Assembly: GCA_019352035.1 (NCBI GenBank)
Contig: JABBNZ010000006.1
Location: 35,605 to 99,604, forward strand
DNA: 64,000 nt
From: Pseudomonadota bacterium
GTDB lineage: Bacteria; Pseudomonadota; Gammaproteobacteria; Steroidobacterales; Steroidobacteraceae
Direction of reading: 5' to 3'
Position numbers and translations under genes: made by a program
Shown: positions 49,815 to 62,992 of the stretch, one piece after another
Layout of the letters: every line of letters starts with the position of its first letter
Position numbering within the stretch: position 1 is the first letter of the stretch
The notes under the pieces: model-generated
What the model was told of the DNA's origin: nothing
What the model saw: only the letters and a program-made list of their open reading frames with translations
Database searches by the model: none

Positions 49815-49924
49815 TCGTCCGAGTACGGGCAGTGCTGCTGGCCGTGGCGATCGAAGGGCCTCGCCGCCGGCCATTCCGGGCGGCGGGCACCCGGCCGGCG
49901 GGCGCGGCCGGGCGCTCGCCGGAC

Positions 49925-49947
49925 CGAGGACACATTAAGTGTCCTCG
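49925..49947. repeat. Nested palindrome between the leucine dehydrogenase gene and parA
   Basis: A perfect 9-bp stem CGAGGACAC / GTGTCCTCG with loop ATTAA. It is enclosed by outer arms GGGCGCTCGCCGG (about 49909) and CCGGCGAGCCC (about 49959), making a nested hairpin over ~60 bp. Positioned 110 nt after the dehydrogenase stop and just before parA. Confidence 0.6.
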
Positions 49948-49997
49948 CTTCAAAGGCGCCGGCGAGCCCGCGAGCTTGCTGCATGTACACTTGGCGC

Positions 49998-50816
49998 ATG
50001 AAGCGCGTCATCGCGGTCGCCAACCAGAAAGGCGGCGTCGGTAAGACCACCACCGCGGTCAATCTGGCCGCCTCCCTCGCGGCCACCAGGCGCCGCGTGC
50101 TGCTCATGGACCTCGATCCGCAGGGCAACGCCACCATGGGCAGCGGCGTCGACAAGTCGACGCTCCCGCGGGGTACCCTCGAGGTGCTGCTCGGTGAGGC
50201 GGAGCTGGCCGCATCGGTCTGCACGGTGGAGCACGGCGGCTACGGGCTGCTGCCCGCGAACCAGGACCTGACATCAGCGGAGGTCAGGCTCCTCACCCAG
50301 ACGATCGGCCGCGAGACGCGCCTGCGCCGCGCGCTCGAGCCGGTGCGCGGCGCTTACGACGTGATCCTCATGGACTGCCCGCCCGCGCTCAACATGCTCA
50401 CCGTGAACGCGCTCGTCGCGGCGGACAGCGTGCTGATTCCCATGCAGTGCGAGTACTACGCGCTCGAAGGCCTGTCGGCCCTGCTCGGCACCATCGAGCA
50501 GATCCGGGTCGCCGCCAACCCCGCGCTCGAGATCGAGGGTATCCTGCGGACCATGTTCGATCCGCGAAACAACCTCGCGAACGAGGTCAGCGCCCAGCTT
50601 CTCATGCATTTCGGCGACAAGGTCTTCCGCACCGTCATTCCCCGCAACATCCGTCTGGCGGAGGCGCCGTCGTTCGGGCGGCCGGTATTGTTTCACGACA
50701 AGGAGTCCCGCGGCGCGCTCTCCTACCTCGCGCTCGCGGGCGAGATGATCCGGCGCGAGGAAGAGGCGCGGCCTGCCGCGGCGCCCGAGGTGGCTGCCGG
50801 AGGCGGGACGGCATGA
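49998..50816 (+). CDS. parA: Chromosome partitioning ATPase ParA
   Basis: ParA/Soj (272 aa) drives chromosome segregation. The deviant Walker A VANQKGGVGKTTTAVNLAA, A' motif LLMDLDPQGNATMG and Walker B VILMDCPPALNML are intact. The ATG at 49998 begins the conserved MKRVIAVANQKGG. Without a long N-terminal HTH it is the chromosomal Ib/Soj type. Overlaps parB by 4 nt. Confidence 0.97.
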   Translation: MKRVIAVANQKGGVGKTTTAVNLAASLAATRRRVLLMDLDPQGNATMGSGVDKSTLPRGTLEVLLGEAELAASVCTVEHGGYGLLPANQDLTSAEVRLLTQTIGRETRLRRALEPVRGAYDVILMDCPPALNMLTVNALVAADSVLIPMQCEYYALEGLSALLGTIEQIRVAANPALEIEGILRTMFDPRNNLANEVSAQLLMHFGDKVFRTVIPRNIRLAEAPSFGRPVLFHDKESRGALSYLALAGEMIRREEEARPAAAPEVAAGGGTA

Positions 50817-51763
50817 TCCAGAAGAAGCCGACGCTCGGCCGCGGACTCGCGGATCTTCTCGGCCAGATGAGCCCGCCGCGCCCGGCACCGCCGGCCGGCG
50901 AGCCGCCGAACGCGACCGCCGCCGCGCAGCCCCCCCCCGGCGAGGAGCTGGCGCGCCTGCCTCTGGATGTGCTGCAGCGCGGCCGGTATCAGCCGCGCAT
51001 CGACATGCGTCCCGAGACCCTGGATGAGCTGGCCGCCTCCATCAAGGCGCAAGGCGTGGTTCAGCCGATCGTGGTACGTCCGATCGCCGCGCCCGCGGCC
51101 GGAGAGTCGCAGCGCTACGAGATCATCGCCGGCGAGCGGCGCTGGCGCGCGGCGCAGATCGCCGGCCTGACCGCGATTCCGGCGGTCATCCGCCGCATAC
51201 CCGATGAGGCGGCGATCGCCGTCGCCTTGATCGAGAACATTCAGCGCGAGAGCCTGAGCCCGCTGGAAGAGGCTCGGGCGCTCGAGCGGCTCATCACCGA
51301 GTTCGAGCTCACCCATGCCCAGGCCGCCGAGGCCGTGGGCCGCTCCCGCGCGGCCGTCAGCAATCTGCTGCGGCTGCTCGAGCTCGCTCCCGAGGTCGGC
51401 GCGCTGCTCGAGCGCCGCGAGCTCGAGATGGGTCACGCCCGGGCGCTGCTGGGGCTCTCGGTCCGCCGGCAGCAGGCGCAAGTGGCGGCGATCGTGGCGA
51501 GGAGGAGCCTCTCGGTGCGCGAGACCGAGGCGCTGGTCCGGCGCATGCAGCAGCGAGGCAAGGATTCCGGGCAGCGGGATGCCGATGCCGCGGCGCGGGG
51601 CGCGGGCGCCTCCGATCCCGATATCCACCGGCTGGAGCAGGAGCTCGCGGAGAAGCTCGGGGCCAAGGTGCTCATTCAACACGCCCAGGGCGGCAGAGGC
51701 AGGCTCGTGGTGAGCTACAACAGCCTCGATGAGCTCGACGGGATCCTGGCGCACATCACCTAG
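50813..51763 (+). CDS. parB: Chromosome partitioning protein ParB
   Basis: ParB/Spo0J (316 aa), the parS-binding CTPase. N-terminal KKPTLGRGLADLL, the CTP-binding ERRWRAAQIAGL and ENIQRESLSPLEEARALERL boxes, HTH (THAQAAEAVGRSRAAVSNLLRL), and C-terminal dimer domain (LEQELAEKLGAKVLIQH). Probable targets are the two parS-like sites in recF. Confidence 0.97.
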   Translation: MIQKKPTLGRGLADLLGQMSPPRPAPPAGEPPNATAAAQPPPGEELARLPLDVLQRGRYQPRIDMRPETLDELAASIKAQGVVQPIVVRPIAAPAAGESQRYEIIAGERRWRAAQIAGLTAIPAVIRRIPDEAAIAVALIENIQRESLSPLEEARALERLITEFELTHAQAAEAVGRSRAAVSNLLRLLELAPEVGALLERRELEMGHARALLGLSVRRQQAQVAAIVARRSLSVRETEALVRRMQQRGKDSGQRDADAAARGAGASDPDIHRLEQELAEKLGAKVLIQHAQGGRGRLVVSYNSLDELDGILAHIT

Positions 51764-51856
51764 GCCGGCGGGCGCGAGTGCGCCGCCTTGTGCGCACCGG
51801 GGGAGCCTTGAGCGCTCGCGGTGCCGCCGGATATGGCCTTTTCGGGACAGGATCAC

Positions 51857-51862
51857 TATAAT
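51857..51862 (+). promoter_or_regulatory. Possible -10 element for the atp operon
   Basis: A perfect TATAAT in the ~250-nt gap between parB and atpI, in a locally AT-richer stretch. No clear -35 hexamer is seen at 16-18 nt. Position fits the main atp promoter. Confidence 0.4.
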
Positions 51863-52013
51863 TCCGCAACTTTGCCCTTCCATAGGCCCAAGTGCTTGTG
51901 GGATAAGGCAAAATTTGCAGACCGGTGCTGCAGTTTCCCGGGGCGGAAGGGCGCCTCGATCGAACCCCACGTGACTGAGTGACACGCTCGAGCGTGAGGG
52001 CAGGGGTGCGGGC

Positions 52014-53696
<1,683 letters not shown>

Positions 53697-53779
53697 ATCG
53701 GGCCTGAGCCGACCTGAGGCACAGGCGTGGCGCCGAGCCCGCCTGCGCCGTCTCGCAGCACTCGCAACGGGAGACCAGA

Positions 53780-54250
53780 GTGAACATCAACCTGACGCTC
53801 ATCATCCAGATGATCGTCTTCGCCCTGCTCGTGTGGGTCACGATGAGCCGCATCTGGCCGCCGCTCATGCGCGCGGTGGAGGAGCGGCAGCGCAAGATCG
53901 CGCAGGGACTGGCCGCCGCCGACCGAGGCGAGCAGGAGCTGCAGCAGGCGCGTCACGGCGCCGAGGCAATTCTGCGCGAGGCGCGCGAGCGCGCCGGGCA
54001 GATCATCGACCAGGCGCAGCACCGGGCGAACGACATCCTGGAGCAGGCACGCGTCAACGCGCAGCAGGAAGGCGACCGCCTGGTGGCTTCCGCGCGGCAG
54101 CAGATCGGCCTCGAGGCGGCGCGCGCGCGAGAGAGCCTGCGGCGTGAGATCGGCGAGATCGCCATCGCGGCGGCGTCCAAGCTGCTCGAGCGCGAGATCG
54201 ACACGGGCACGCACCAGGAGCTCATCAGCAAGCTCGCGGCGCAGATCTGA
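53780..54250 (+). CDS. atpF: ATP synthase F0 subunit b
   Basis: AtpF (156 aa), the peripheral stalk: N-terminal helix (NLTLIIQMIVFALLVWVTM) then a long charged coiled coil (ERQRKIAQGLAAADRGEQEL). GTG start. The ~83 nt before it includes a purine-rich ribosome site. Confidence 0.96.
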   Translation: MNINLTLIIQMIVFALLVWVTMSRIWPPLMRAVEERQRKIAQGLAAADRGEQELQQARHGAEAILREARERAGQIIDQAQHRANDILEQARVNAQQEGDRLVASARQQIGLEAARARESLRREIGEIAIAAASKLLEREIDTGTHQELISKLAAQI

Positions 54251-54264
54251 CGGAGTGAGGACGG

Positions 54265-54801
54265 ATGGCGGATAAGAGCACCATTGCCCGGCCGTACGCG
54301 AAGGCGGCCTTCGAGGAGGCGCGCGAGCGCGGGCGGCTCGGCCCCTGGTCGCAGGCGCTGCGCACCGCCGCGGCCGTCATCAGCGACTCTCGTGTCGCGA
54401 CGTTGCTCGGGAATCCGCGCGTGACAGCCGCCGAGCTGGCGGGCCTGGTGACCGGGATCGTCGGTCCGCAGCTCGACGAGGAAGGGCGCAATTTCGTGCG
54501 GACGCTGGCGGATAATCACCGGCTGGCTGTCCTGCCGGAGATCGCCGCGCTCTTCGATGAGCTCAAGGCCGAGGCCGAGGGCATCATCGACGTGATGGTG
54601 ACCTCCGCTGCGCCGCTCGATGACGCTCAGCGTGGCAAGCTGGCTGCGGCGCTCGAGCGCCGCCTGAAGCGCTCGGTCCGCCTGCAATGCGCGACGGATC
54701 CCGCGCTGATCGGGGGCGCGGTGCTGCGCGCCGGCGATATGGTCATCGACGGGTCGCTGCGCGGCAAGCTCGAGCGCATCGCCTACGAGCTGACCGCTTA
54801 A
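54265..54801 (+). CDS. atpH: ATP synthase F1 subunit delta
   Basis: AtpH (178 aa) links the b stalk to the top of F1. Start [17 protein letters not shown], and C-terminal [21 protein letters not shown] and [20 protein letters not shown] are conserved. Confidence 0.96.
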   Translation: MADKSTIARPYAKAAFEEARERGRLGPWSQALRTAAAVISDSRVATLLGNPRVTAAELAGLVTGIVGPQLDEEGRNFVRTLADNHRLAVLPEIAALFDELKAEAEGIIDVMVTSAAPLDDAQRGKLAAALERRLKRSVRLQCATDPALIGGAVLRAGDMVIDGSLRGKLERIAYELTA

Positions 54802-54824
54802 GTCATTTTTCCGGGGAAACGCAA

Positions 54825-56366
54825 ATGGCCATCAAGGCAAGCGAAATCAGCGATCTCATCAAGCAGCGGATCGAAGGCTTCAAGTCGGTCACGGAGGCGC
54901 GCAACGTCGGCACGGTCGTCTCGGTCACCGACGGCATCACCCGCATCCACGGTCTGGCCGATGCGCGCTATGGCGAGATGCTGGAGTTCCCGGGCAACAC
55001 CTTCGGCCTCGCACTCAACCTCGAGCAGGACTCGGTCGGCGCGGTCGTGCTGGGCGACTATGAGCACCTGCGCGAAGGCGACCAGGTCAAGACGACCGGC
55101 CGCATCCTCGAGGTGCCCATCGGGCGGGAGCTGCTCGGCCGCGTGGTCGACGCGCTCGGCCGGCCGATCGACGGCAAGGGCCCGATCAATGCAACCCGCA
55201 CCGCTCCGATCGAGCGCGTGGCCCCGGGCGTCATCTACCGCAAGTCCGTCGGCCAGCCGGTGCAGACCGGCTACAAGGCGATCGACTCGATGGTGCCGAT
55301 CGGACGCGGGCAGCGCGAGCTCATCATCGGCGACCGCCAGACCGGCAAGACGGCGCTCGCGATCGACACGATCATCAATCAGAAGACCTCCGGGGTGAAG
55401 TGCATCTACGTGGCGATCGGCCAGAAGCAGTCGACCGTCGCCGGTGTGGTGCGCAAGCTCGAGGAGCACGACGCGCTCAAACACACGATCATCGTCGCGG
55501 CCTCCGCCTCGGCGCCCGCCTCCCTGCAATACATCGCGGCCTACTCGGGCTGCACCATGGGCGAGTTCTTCATGGACAACGGCGAGGACGCGCTCGTCAT
55601 CTATGATGACCTCACCAAGCAGGCCTGGGCGTATCGGCAGATCTCGCTCCTGCTGCGCCGTCCTCCGGGCCGCGAGGCCTATCCGGGCGACGTGTTCTAT
55701 CTGCACTCCCGACTCCTCGAGCGCAGTGCGCGGGTCAACGAGGAGTATGTCGAGCAGGCCAGCAAGGGCGCCGTCAAGGGTAAGACCGGCTCGCTGACCG
55801 GCCTGCCGATCATCGAGACGCAGGCGGGCGACGTCACGGCGTTCGTGCCGACCAACGTGATCTCCATCACCGATGGCCAGATCTTCCTCGAGACCGACAT
55901 CTTCAACGCCGGCATCCGCCCCGCGATGAACGCCGGCATCTCGGTGTCGCGCGTCGGCGGGGCGGCACAGACCGACATCATCAAGAAGCTGGGCGGCGGC
56001 ATCCGCCTCGCCCTCGCGCAGTACCGCGAGCTCGCCGCCTTCTCGCAGTTCGCCTCCGATCTCGACGAGGCGACGCGCCGGCAGCTCGAGCGCGGCCAGC
56101 GCGTGACCGAGGTGATGAAACAGAAGCAATACGCTCCCATGTCGGTCGCCGAGATGGCGCTTTCCATCTATGCTGTCAACAGCGGCTACATGGACAAGGT
56201 GGAGCTGAAGAAAGTGGTGGCCTTCGAGGCGGCGCTGCAGGCCTTCGCCCAAACCAGTTACCAGTCGATGCTCGACCGCATCAACCAGGAGCCGAAGCTC
56301 AGCAAGGAGAACGAAGCGGAGCTGAAGAAGTGCGTCGAGGACTTCATCCAGACCGGAACGTACTGA
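54825..56366 (+). CDS. atpA: ATP synthase F1 subunit alpha
   Basis: AtpA (513 aa), the non-catalytic nucleotide-binding subunit. Walker A is [33 protein letters not shown] and the arginine-finger region [19 protein letters not shown] are intact. The ATG at 54825 is chosen; the frame is open back to 54687 inside atpH but that part is a shadow. Confidence 0.98.
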   Translation: MAIKASEISDLIKQRIEGFKSVTEARNVGTVVSVTDGITRIHGLADARYGEMLEFPGNTFGLALNLEQDSVGAVVLGDYEHLREGDQVKTTGRILEVPIGRELLGRVVDALGRPIDGKGPINATRTAPIERVAPGVIYRKSVGQPVQTGYKAIDSMVPIGRGQRELIIGDRQTGKTALAIDTIINQKTSGVKCIYVAIGQKQSTVAGVVRKLEEHDALKHTIIVAASASAPASLQYIAAYSGCTMGEFFMDNGEDALVIYDDLTKQAWAYRQISLLLRRPPGREAYPGDVFYLHSRLLERSARVNEEYVEQASKGAVKGKTGSLTGLPIIETQAGDVTAFVPTNVISITDGQIFLETDIFNAGIRPAMNAGISVSRVGGAAQTDIIKKLGGGIRLALAQYRELAAFSQFASDLDEATRRQLERGQRVTEVMKQKQYAPMSVAEMALSIYAVNSGYMDKVELKKVVAFEAALQAFAQTSYQSMLDRINQEPKLSKENEAELKKCVEDFIQTGTY

Positions 56367-56378
56367 CCTCCCGCCGCC

Positions 56379-57242
56379 ATGCCAGGCACCAAGGAAATCC
56401 GCTCCAAGATCGCGAGTGTCAAGAACACTCAGAAGATCACCAAGGCCATGCAGATGGTGGCCACGAGCAAGATGCGCCGCGCGCAGGAGCGGATGCGCCT
56501 GGCGCGTCCCTATGCGCAGAAGATGCGCAATGTCATCGGGCATCTCACGGAGGCCAATCCGGACTACAGGCATCCCTTCCTGCAGCCCCGTGAAGAGGTC
56601 AAAAGCGTCGGCATCATCGTGGTCGCGACCGATCGCGGCCTGGCCGGGGCGCTGAACGCCAACGTCTTCAAGCAGACGTTGTATCTGATGCGTGAATGGC
56701 AAGGCAAAGGCGTCTCGGTGAGCCTCTGCCTGATCGGCTCCAAGGGGCTGGCCTTCTTCCGCCGCCTGAATGTCCCGATTCTCGCCAGTGTCTCGCACCT
56801 CGGGGACCGGCCGCACGTCAAGGATCTCATCGGCACCGCGAAGGTGATGCTCGACGCCTATCGCGAAGGCCAGCTCGACCGCCTGTTCCTGGTGAACGCG
56901 CAGTTCATCAACACCATGACGCAGAAGCCGGTCGCCGAGCAGCTGCTGCCGATCCAGTCCATCGACACCGAGGGGCTGCAGGAGCGCTGGGATTACATCT
57001 ACGAGCCGGAGGCCGCGCGGATCCTCGACGGCCTGCTCATGCGCTACATCGAGTCGCAGGTGTACCGGGCCGCGGTCGAGAACGTCGCCTCGGAGATGGC
57101 GGCGCGCATGGTGGCCATGAAAGCGGCTTCCGACAACGCCGGCAAGCTCATCAACGAGCTGCAGCTCATCTACAACAAGGCCCGCCAGGCCGCGATCACC
57201 AAGGAACTCTCCGAAATAGTGGGAGGGGCCGCGGCAGTATGA
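56379..57242 (+). CDS. atpG: ATP synthase F1 subunit gamma
   Basis: AtpG (287 aa), the central shaft: N-terminal [38 protein letters not shown], and C-terminal [21 protein letters not shown]. Followed by an unusually long gap with a hairpin before atpD. Confidence 0.97.
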   Translation: MPGTKEIRSKIASVKNTQKITKAMQMVATSKMRRAQERMRLARPYAQKMRNVIGHLTEANPDYRHPFLQPREEVKSVGIIVVATDRGLAGALNANVFKQTLYLMREWQGKGVSVSLCLIGSKGLAFFRRLNVPILASVSHLGDRPHVKDLIGTAKVMLDAYREGQLDRLFLVNAQFINTMTQKPVAEQLLPIQSIDTEGLQERWDYIYEPEAARILDGLLMRYIESQVYRAAVENVASEMAARMVAMKAASDNAGKLINELQLIYNKARQAAITKELSEIVGGAAAV

Positions 57243-58799
<1,557 letters not shown>

Positions 58800-58808
58800 G
58801 GGGCACTC

Positions 58809-59237
58809 ATGGCCGAGCAGCACACCATCCACGTAGACATCGTGAGCGCCGAGGGCGAGATCTTCTCGGGGGACGCCGCGATGGTGTTCGCGCCGGCCTC
58901 GGAAGGAGAGATTGGAGTGGCGCCGCGGCATGCGCCGCTGCTCTCGCTCCTCAAGCCCGGAGAGGTGCGGGTACAGACTCCCGACGGGGAGCAGCACTTC
59001 TTCTTCGTGGGAGGCGGGGCGATCGAGGTCCAGCCGTCGCGGGTGACGGTACTGGCCGATACCGCGCTGCGGGCCAAAGACATCGACGAGGCGGCGGCGC
59101 TCGCGGCGAAGCAGCGGGCGGAAGAGGCGCTGCGGGACCGTGCGGACCACATCACCCAGGCCGAGGCGCTGGCCGAGCTGGCCCGCGCGGCGGCGCAATT
59201 GAAGATCATCGAACGGCTGCGCAAGGTGAGGAGCTGA
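58809..59237 (+). CDS. atpC: ATP synthase F1 subunit epsilon
   Basis: AtpC (142 aa): N-terminal beta-sandwich (HVDIVSAEGEIFSGDAAMV; IGVAPRHAPLLSLLKPGEV) and C-terminal helical hairpin that can inhibit ATP hydrolysis. Last gene of the operon; glmU follows after 38 nt. Confidence 0.96.
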   Translation: MAEQHTIHVDIVSAEGEIFSGDAAMVFAPASEGEIGVAPRHAPLLSLLKPGEVRVQTPDGEQHFFFVGGGAIEVQPSRVTVLADTALRAKDIDEAAALAAKQRAEEALRDRADHITQAEALAELARAAAQLKIIERLRKVRS

Positions 59238-59275
59238 CGCGCTCTCACCGTCTACCGGGCCGGTTGGAGTGCGCC

Positions 59276-60670
59276 ATGGCTGATTCGAACTCAAAGCCCA
59301 CCTCTGCCCTGTCGGTCGTCATTCTGGCGGCGGGGGAAGGCAAGCGGATGAAATCCGCGCTCCCGAAAGTGCTGCAGCCGCTCGCCGGGCGCCCCCTGCT
59401 AGCCCACGTCATCGATACCGCGCGCTCGCTGCAGCCTGCTGCCATCCATGTCGTCTACGGCCACGGCGCAGGGCGCGTGCGCGAGACGCTCGAGAAAGAG
59501 CAGGTTGAATGGACTCTGCAGGCCCGGCAGCTGGGGACGGGACATGCGGTGCTGCAGGCCATTCCGAAGGTTCCGGACGAGCACCGGGTGCTCGTCCTGT
59601 ACGGCGATGTGCCGCTGCTGGGCCGCGCCACGCTGGAGCACCTCGTCACCGCGGGTGGTCGGGACGATGTGGCGCTCCTGACCATGGCGCCGGCGGATCC
59701 CGCCGGGTACGGGCGGATCGTTCGAGACTCCAAGGGAAGTGTGGCAAGGATCGTCGAGCAGAAGGATGCCTCGGCGCAGGAGCGCACCATCCGGGAGTGC
59801 AACACCGGAGTGATGGCGGCGCCATCCCGCCTCCTGAAGCAGTGGCTCGCAGGCTTGCGGGCCGCCAACTCGCAGGGCGAGTACTACCTCACCGATGTGG
59901 TGGAGATGGCCGTGAAGGCGGGAATCTCCGTGGTCCCGGTCGCCTGCGAAGACCCCATCGAGGCGCTGGGGGTGAACGACAAGGTGCAGCTCGCCGCCCT
60001 CGAGGCGGTATGCCGGCAGAGAGCCGCGCGGGAGCTGATGCTCGCGGGCGTGACCATCGCCGATCCAGCGCGTGTGGACGTGCGCGGGTCCGTACAGCAC
60101 GGGAAGGATGTGTTCATCGATGTGAACGTCGTGCTGGAAGGGTCCGTGAAGCTGGGCGATCGCGTGCATATCGGGCCGGGATGCGTGATTCGCGACGCGC
60201 AGATCGGCGATGACACGCAGGTTCTTCCGCACTGTGTCATCGAGGGGGCCGTGATCGGCCCCGGCTGCAACATCGGGCCCTTCGCCCGCTTCAGGCCGAC
60301 TTCCCATCTCGGCGCCGGCGTGCACATCGGCAACTTCGTCGAGGTGAAGAATTCGACGATGGCGGAAGGGTCCAAGGCCAATCACTTGTCGTATGTGGGC
60401 GATGCGCAGGTCGGTGCGCGCGTGAACATCGGTGCGGGCACGATCATCGCCAACTACGACGGTGCCAACAAACACCGCACGGTGATAGAGGACGACGCGC
60501 ACACCGGCTCGAACAGTGTGCTGGTGGCTCCGATCACCATCGGCGCCGGCGCCACCGTCGCGGCGGGATCGACCGTCGCGAATCAAGTCCCGGCCGGGAA
60601 GCTCACCATTGCGCGCGCCCGCCAGACGACGATCGAGGGCTGGATACGGCCCACCAAACAGAAGAAGTAA
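59276..60670 (+). CDS. glmU: Bifunctional GlcNAc-1-P uridyltransferase / GlcN-1-P acetyltransferase
   Basis: GlmU (464 aa) makes UDP-GlcNAc. The N-terminal uridyltransferase motif is VVILAAGEGKRMKSALPKVL, with VLYGDVPLLGRATLEHLV. The C-terminal left-handed beta-helix is visible as hexapeptide repeats (VHIGPGCVIRDAQIGDD; GPFARFRP) and the acetyltransferase active region KANHLSYVGDAQVG. The ATG at 59276 has GGAG 6 nt before it; a TTG at 59264 is less likely. glmS follows. Confidence 0.97.
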   Translation: MADSNSKPTSALSVVILAAGEGKRMKSALPKVLQPLAGRPLLAHVIDTARSLQPAAIHVVYGHGAGRVRETLEKEQVEWTLQARQLGTGHAVLQAIPKVPDEHRVLVLYGDVPLLGRATLEHLVTAGGRDDVALLTMAPADPAGYGRIVRDSKGSVARIVEQKDASAQERTIRECNTGVMAAPSRLLKQWLAGLRAANSQGEYYLTDVVEMAVKAGISVVPVACEDPIEALGVNDKVQLAALEAVCRQRAARELMLAGVTIADPARVDVRGSVQHGKDVFIDVNVVLEGSVKLGDRVHIGPGCVIRDAQIGDDTQVLPHCVIEGAVIGPGCNIGPFARFRPTSHLGAGVHIGNFVEVKNSTMAEGSKANHLSYVGDAQVGARVNIGAGTIIANYDGANKHRTVIEDDAHTGSNSVLVAPITIGAGATVAAGSTVANQVPAGKLTIARARQTTIEGWIRPTKQKK

Positions 60671-61149
60671 TCGATCGAATCGCCGGCGTACTCGGCCGAG
60701 CCCTGTGAGCATTGTGCTCCGCCGCCGTGCCGAACAGTGGTCCCCATCGCCCTCGGGTCGCCCGAAGCGCTGCCCGAGCTGCGCCGCGTCGCACGGATGT
60801 TGGCCGCCGGTCAGATCCATGAACGAGTGCCGTAGCTCGCGCGGCTGCCGGACCCGGCCGCAGCGCGGGAATTGACCGAGGCCGACCAGGGCGATGGACC
60901 TGGCAGGGAAGCGAGCAGCGCGCTCAGGCTGAAGAAGCCCCGGCCCGCCGCGCCACCCAGGAGGGGCGCGGGCAGCCATCCCGCGAGCAGCTCCCCCACG
61001 ACTCTCCCGCGACGATGCTCCCAGGGATAACCAGTTCACAAACCAGGCGCGGTACCCGGCCAGGCTCGCGTTTCCGCCGGTTGCCGGCATCCGTGATGCC
61101 GCGAATTCAGGCAAACTGGATAGCCTCTAAGACCCAGGGCTTGGTCACC
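60671..61149. other. Intergenic region between glmU and glmS
   Basis: About 480 nt without a recognisable gene. A short plus-strand run encoding ALGSPEALPELRRVARMLAA (within ~60743-60834) looks protein-like but ends at a stop and has no identified relative. The minus strand has an Ala/Leu-rich open stretch ([15 protein letters not shown]) of the same doubtful kind. Decayed coding sequence is possible. No glmS riboswitch-like element is recognised. Confidence 0.4.
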
Positions 61150-62985
61150 ATGTGCGGAATCGTCGGCGCCATCGCGGAACGGAACATCGTCCCCATCCTC
61201 ATGGAGGGCCTGCGGCGGCTCGAGTACCGCGGCTATGACTCCGCGGGGATCGCAGTGCTCAATGGCAGCGGTCAGCTCGCCCGTCGGCGCACCGTGGGCA
61301 AGGTGAGGATGCTGGAAGAGGCCCTGGAGCGTTCTCCGGCCAGCGGCACTCTCGGCATTGCCCATACACGGTGGGCGACACACGGAGCGCCCAGCGAGCG
61401 CAATGCGCACCCGCATACCTCCCTCGATGGCCTGGCGATCGTCCACAACGGCATCATCGAGAACCACGAGGAGCTGCGCGCGGATCTCGAGCGCCGCGGC
61501 TACAAGTTTTCCTCGGAAACGGACACCGAGGTGGTGGCGCATCGGATCCACTTTCATCTGGAGACACTGGGCGACCTGTTCAAGGCCGTTCGCGCCACCG
61601 TCGCGGAGCTCGAAGGCGCATATGCGCTGGCGGTCGTCACTGAGAAGGAGCCCGACCGCGTAGTGGCCGCCCGTCAGGGATGTCCCGTCGTCATCGGTCT
61701 CGGCGTCGAGGAGAACTTCATCGCCTCGGACGTGGCCGCTCTGCTTCCGGTGACCCGGCGGTTCATGTTCCTGGAGGAAGGGGACGTGGCCGAGATCCGG
61801 CGCAAGTCGGTGCGCGTCATCGACGTCAACGGCAACACCGTCGAGCGGCCGGTGCGCGAAAGCGAGTTGAACGCCGATGCGGCCGAGAAGGGGCAGTACC
61901 GCCACTTCATGTTGAAGGAGATCCACGAGCAGCCGCGCGCCATCGCCGAGACGCTGCAGGAGCGGGTCGCCAACGGCCGCCTGCTCGAGGCCGCCTTCGG
62001 CCCGGCCGCGGCCGAGATCTTCAAGCGCACGGCGGGCGTGCACATCGTGGCCTGCGGAACCAGCTTCCACGCCGCCGCGACGGTGCGCTACTTCATCGAG
62101 CAGATCTGCCGTATCCCCTGCGCGGTGGACATCGCGAGCGAATACCGCTACCGCAATCCCCTGGTGCCGCCCAACTCGCTCTTCGTCACCATCTCCCAGT
62201 CCGGTGAGACTGCCGACACCCTGGCGGCGCTGCGGCTGGCGAAAGAGTCCGGGTACCTCTCCACCCTCGCTATCTGCAACGTCCCGGAAAGCTCGCTGGT
62301 GCGGGAGTCCGACCTCGTCATGCTGACGCGCGCCGGCCCGGAGATCGGCGTCGCCTCCACCAAGGCGTTCACCACCCAGCTCGCGGCGCTCTCCATGCTG
62401 GTGATCGCGCTCGCCCGCCACCACGGGGCGGACGCGGAGCGCGAGCGCGGACTGGTCACGCGGCTGGTCGAGCTGCCCTCGCTGATCGAGAAGACCCTCG
62501 CTCTGGATCCGGTGATCCACCGCCTCGCCGAGCGCTTCGCCGACAAGCACCACACCCTGTTCCTCGGCCGCGGCGCGCTGTATCCCATCGCCATGGAAGG
62601 TGCGCTGAAGCTCAAGGAGATCTCCTACATTCACGCCGAGAGCTATCCCGCCGGCGAGCTCAAGCACGGCCCGCTCGCTCTTGTCGATGCCGACATGCCG
62701 GTCATCGCCGTCGCGCCCAACAACGACCTCCTCGAGAAGCTCAAATCCAACCTGATGGAAGTCCGCGCCCGCGGCGGCGAGCTCATCGTCTTCGCCGACC
62801 CCGAGTCAGGCATCCGTCCGAGCGACGGCGTCACCGTCATCGAGATGCCGAAACACGTCACCTACTTCCAGGCTCCGGCCGTCTACACCATCCCGCTGCA
62901 GCTTCTCGCCTACCACGTCGCCATCCTCAAGGGCACCGACGTCGATCAGCCGCGGAATCTCGCGAAGAGCGTGACGGTGGAGTGA
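61150..62985 (+). CDS. glmS: Glucosamine-6-phosphate synthase (isomerising)
   Basis: GlmS (611 aa) converts fructose-6-P and glutamine to glucosamine-6-P, the first step towards UDP-GlcNAc. The N-terminal nucleophile is Cys immediately after Met ([12 protein letters not shown]); [18 protein letters not shown] and [11 protein letters not shown] belong to the glutaminase half. Two SIS domains ([36 protein letters not shown]) and the C-terminal [13 protein letters not shown] complete it. The ATG at 61150 is required to expose the Cys; earlier frame is not coding. Confidence 0.98.
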   Translation: MCGIVGAIAERNIVPILMEGLRRLEYRGYDSAGIAVLNGSGQLARRRTVGKVRMLEEALERSPASGTLGIAHTRWATHGAPSERNAHPHTSLDGLAIVHNGIIENHEELRADLERRGYKFSSETDTEVVAHRIHFHLETLGDLFKAVRATVAELEGAYALAVVTEKEPDRVVAARQGCPVVIGLGVEENFIASDVAALLPVTRRFMFLEEGDVAEIRRKSVRVIDVNGNTVERPVRESELNADAAEKGQYRHFMLKEIHEQPRAIAETLQERVANGRLLEAAFGPAAAEIFKRTAGVHIVACGTSFHAAATVRYFIEQICRIPCAVDIASEYRYRNPLVPPNSLFVTISQSGETADTLAALRLAKESGYLSTLAICNVPESSLVRESDLVMLTRAGPEIGVASTKAFTTQLAALSMLVIALARHHGADAERERGLVTRLVELPSLIEKTLALDPVIHRLAERFADKHHTLFLGRGALYPIAMEGALKLKEISYIHAESYPAGELKHGPLALVDADMPVIAVAPNNDLLEKLKSNLMEVRARGGELIVFADPESGIRPSDGVTVIEMPKHVTYFQAPAVYTIPLQLLAYHVAILKGTDVDQPRNLAKSVTVE

Positions 62986-62992
62986 TGCGTCG

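Noticed and set aside
54798..56816. A 672-codon minus-strand frame opposite atpA/atpG
   Set aside because: Antisense shadow of strongly conserved genes; no family motifs or ribosome site.
60671..61149. Small genes between glmU and glmS
   Set aside because: Short open stretches on both strands lack starts, ribosome sites or recognisable relatives.
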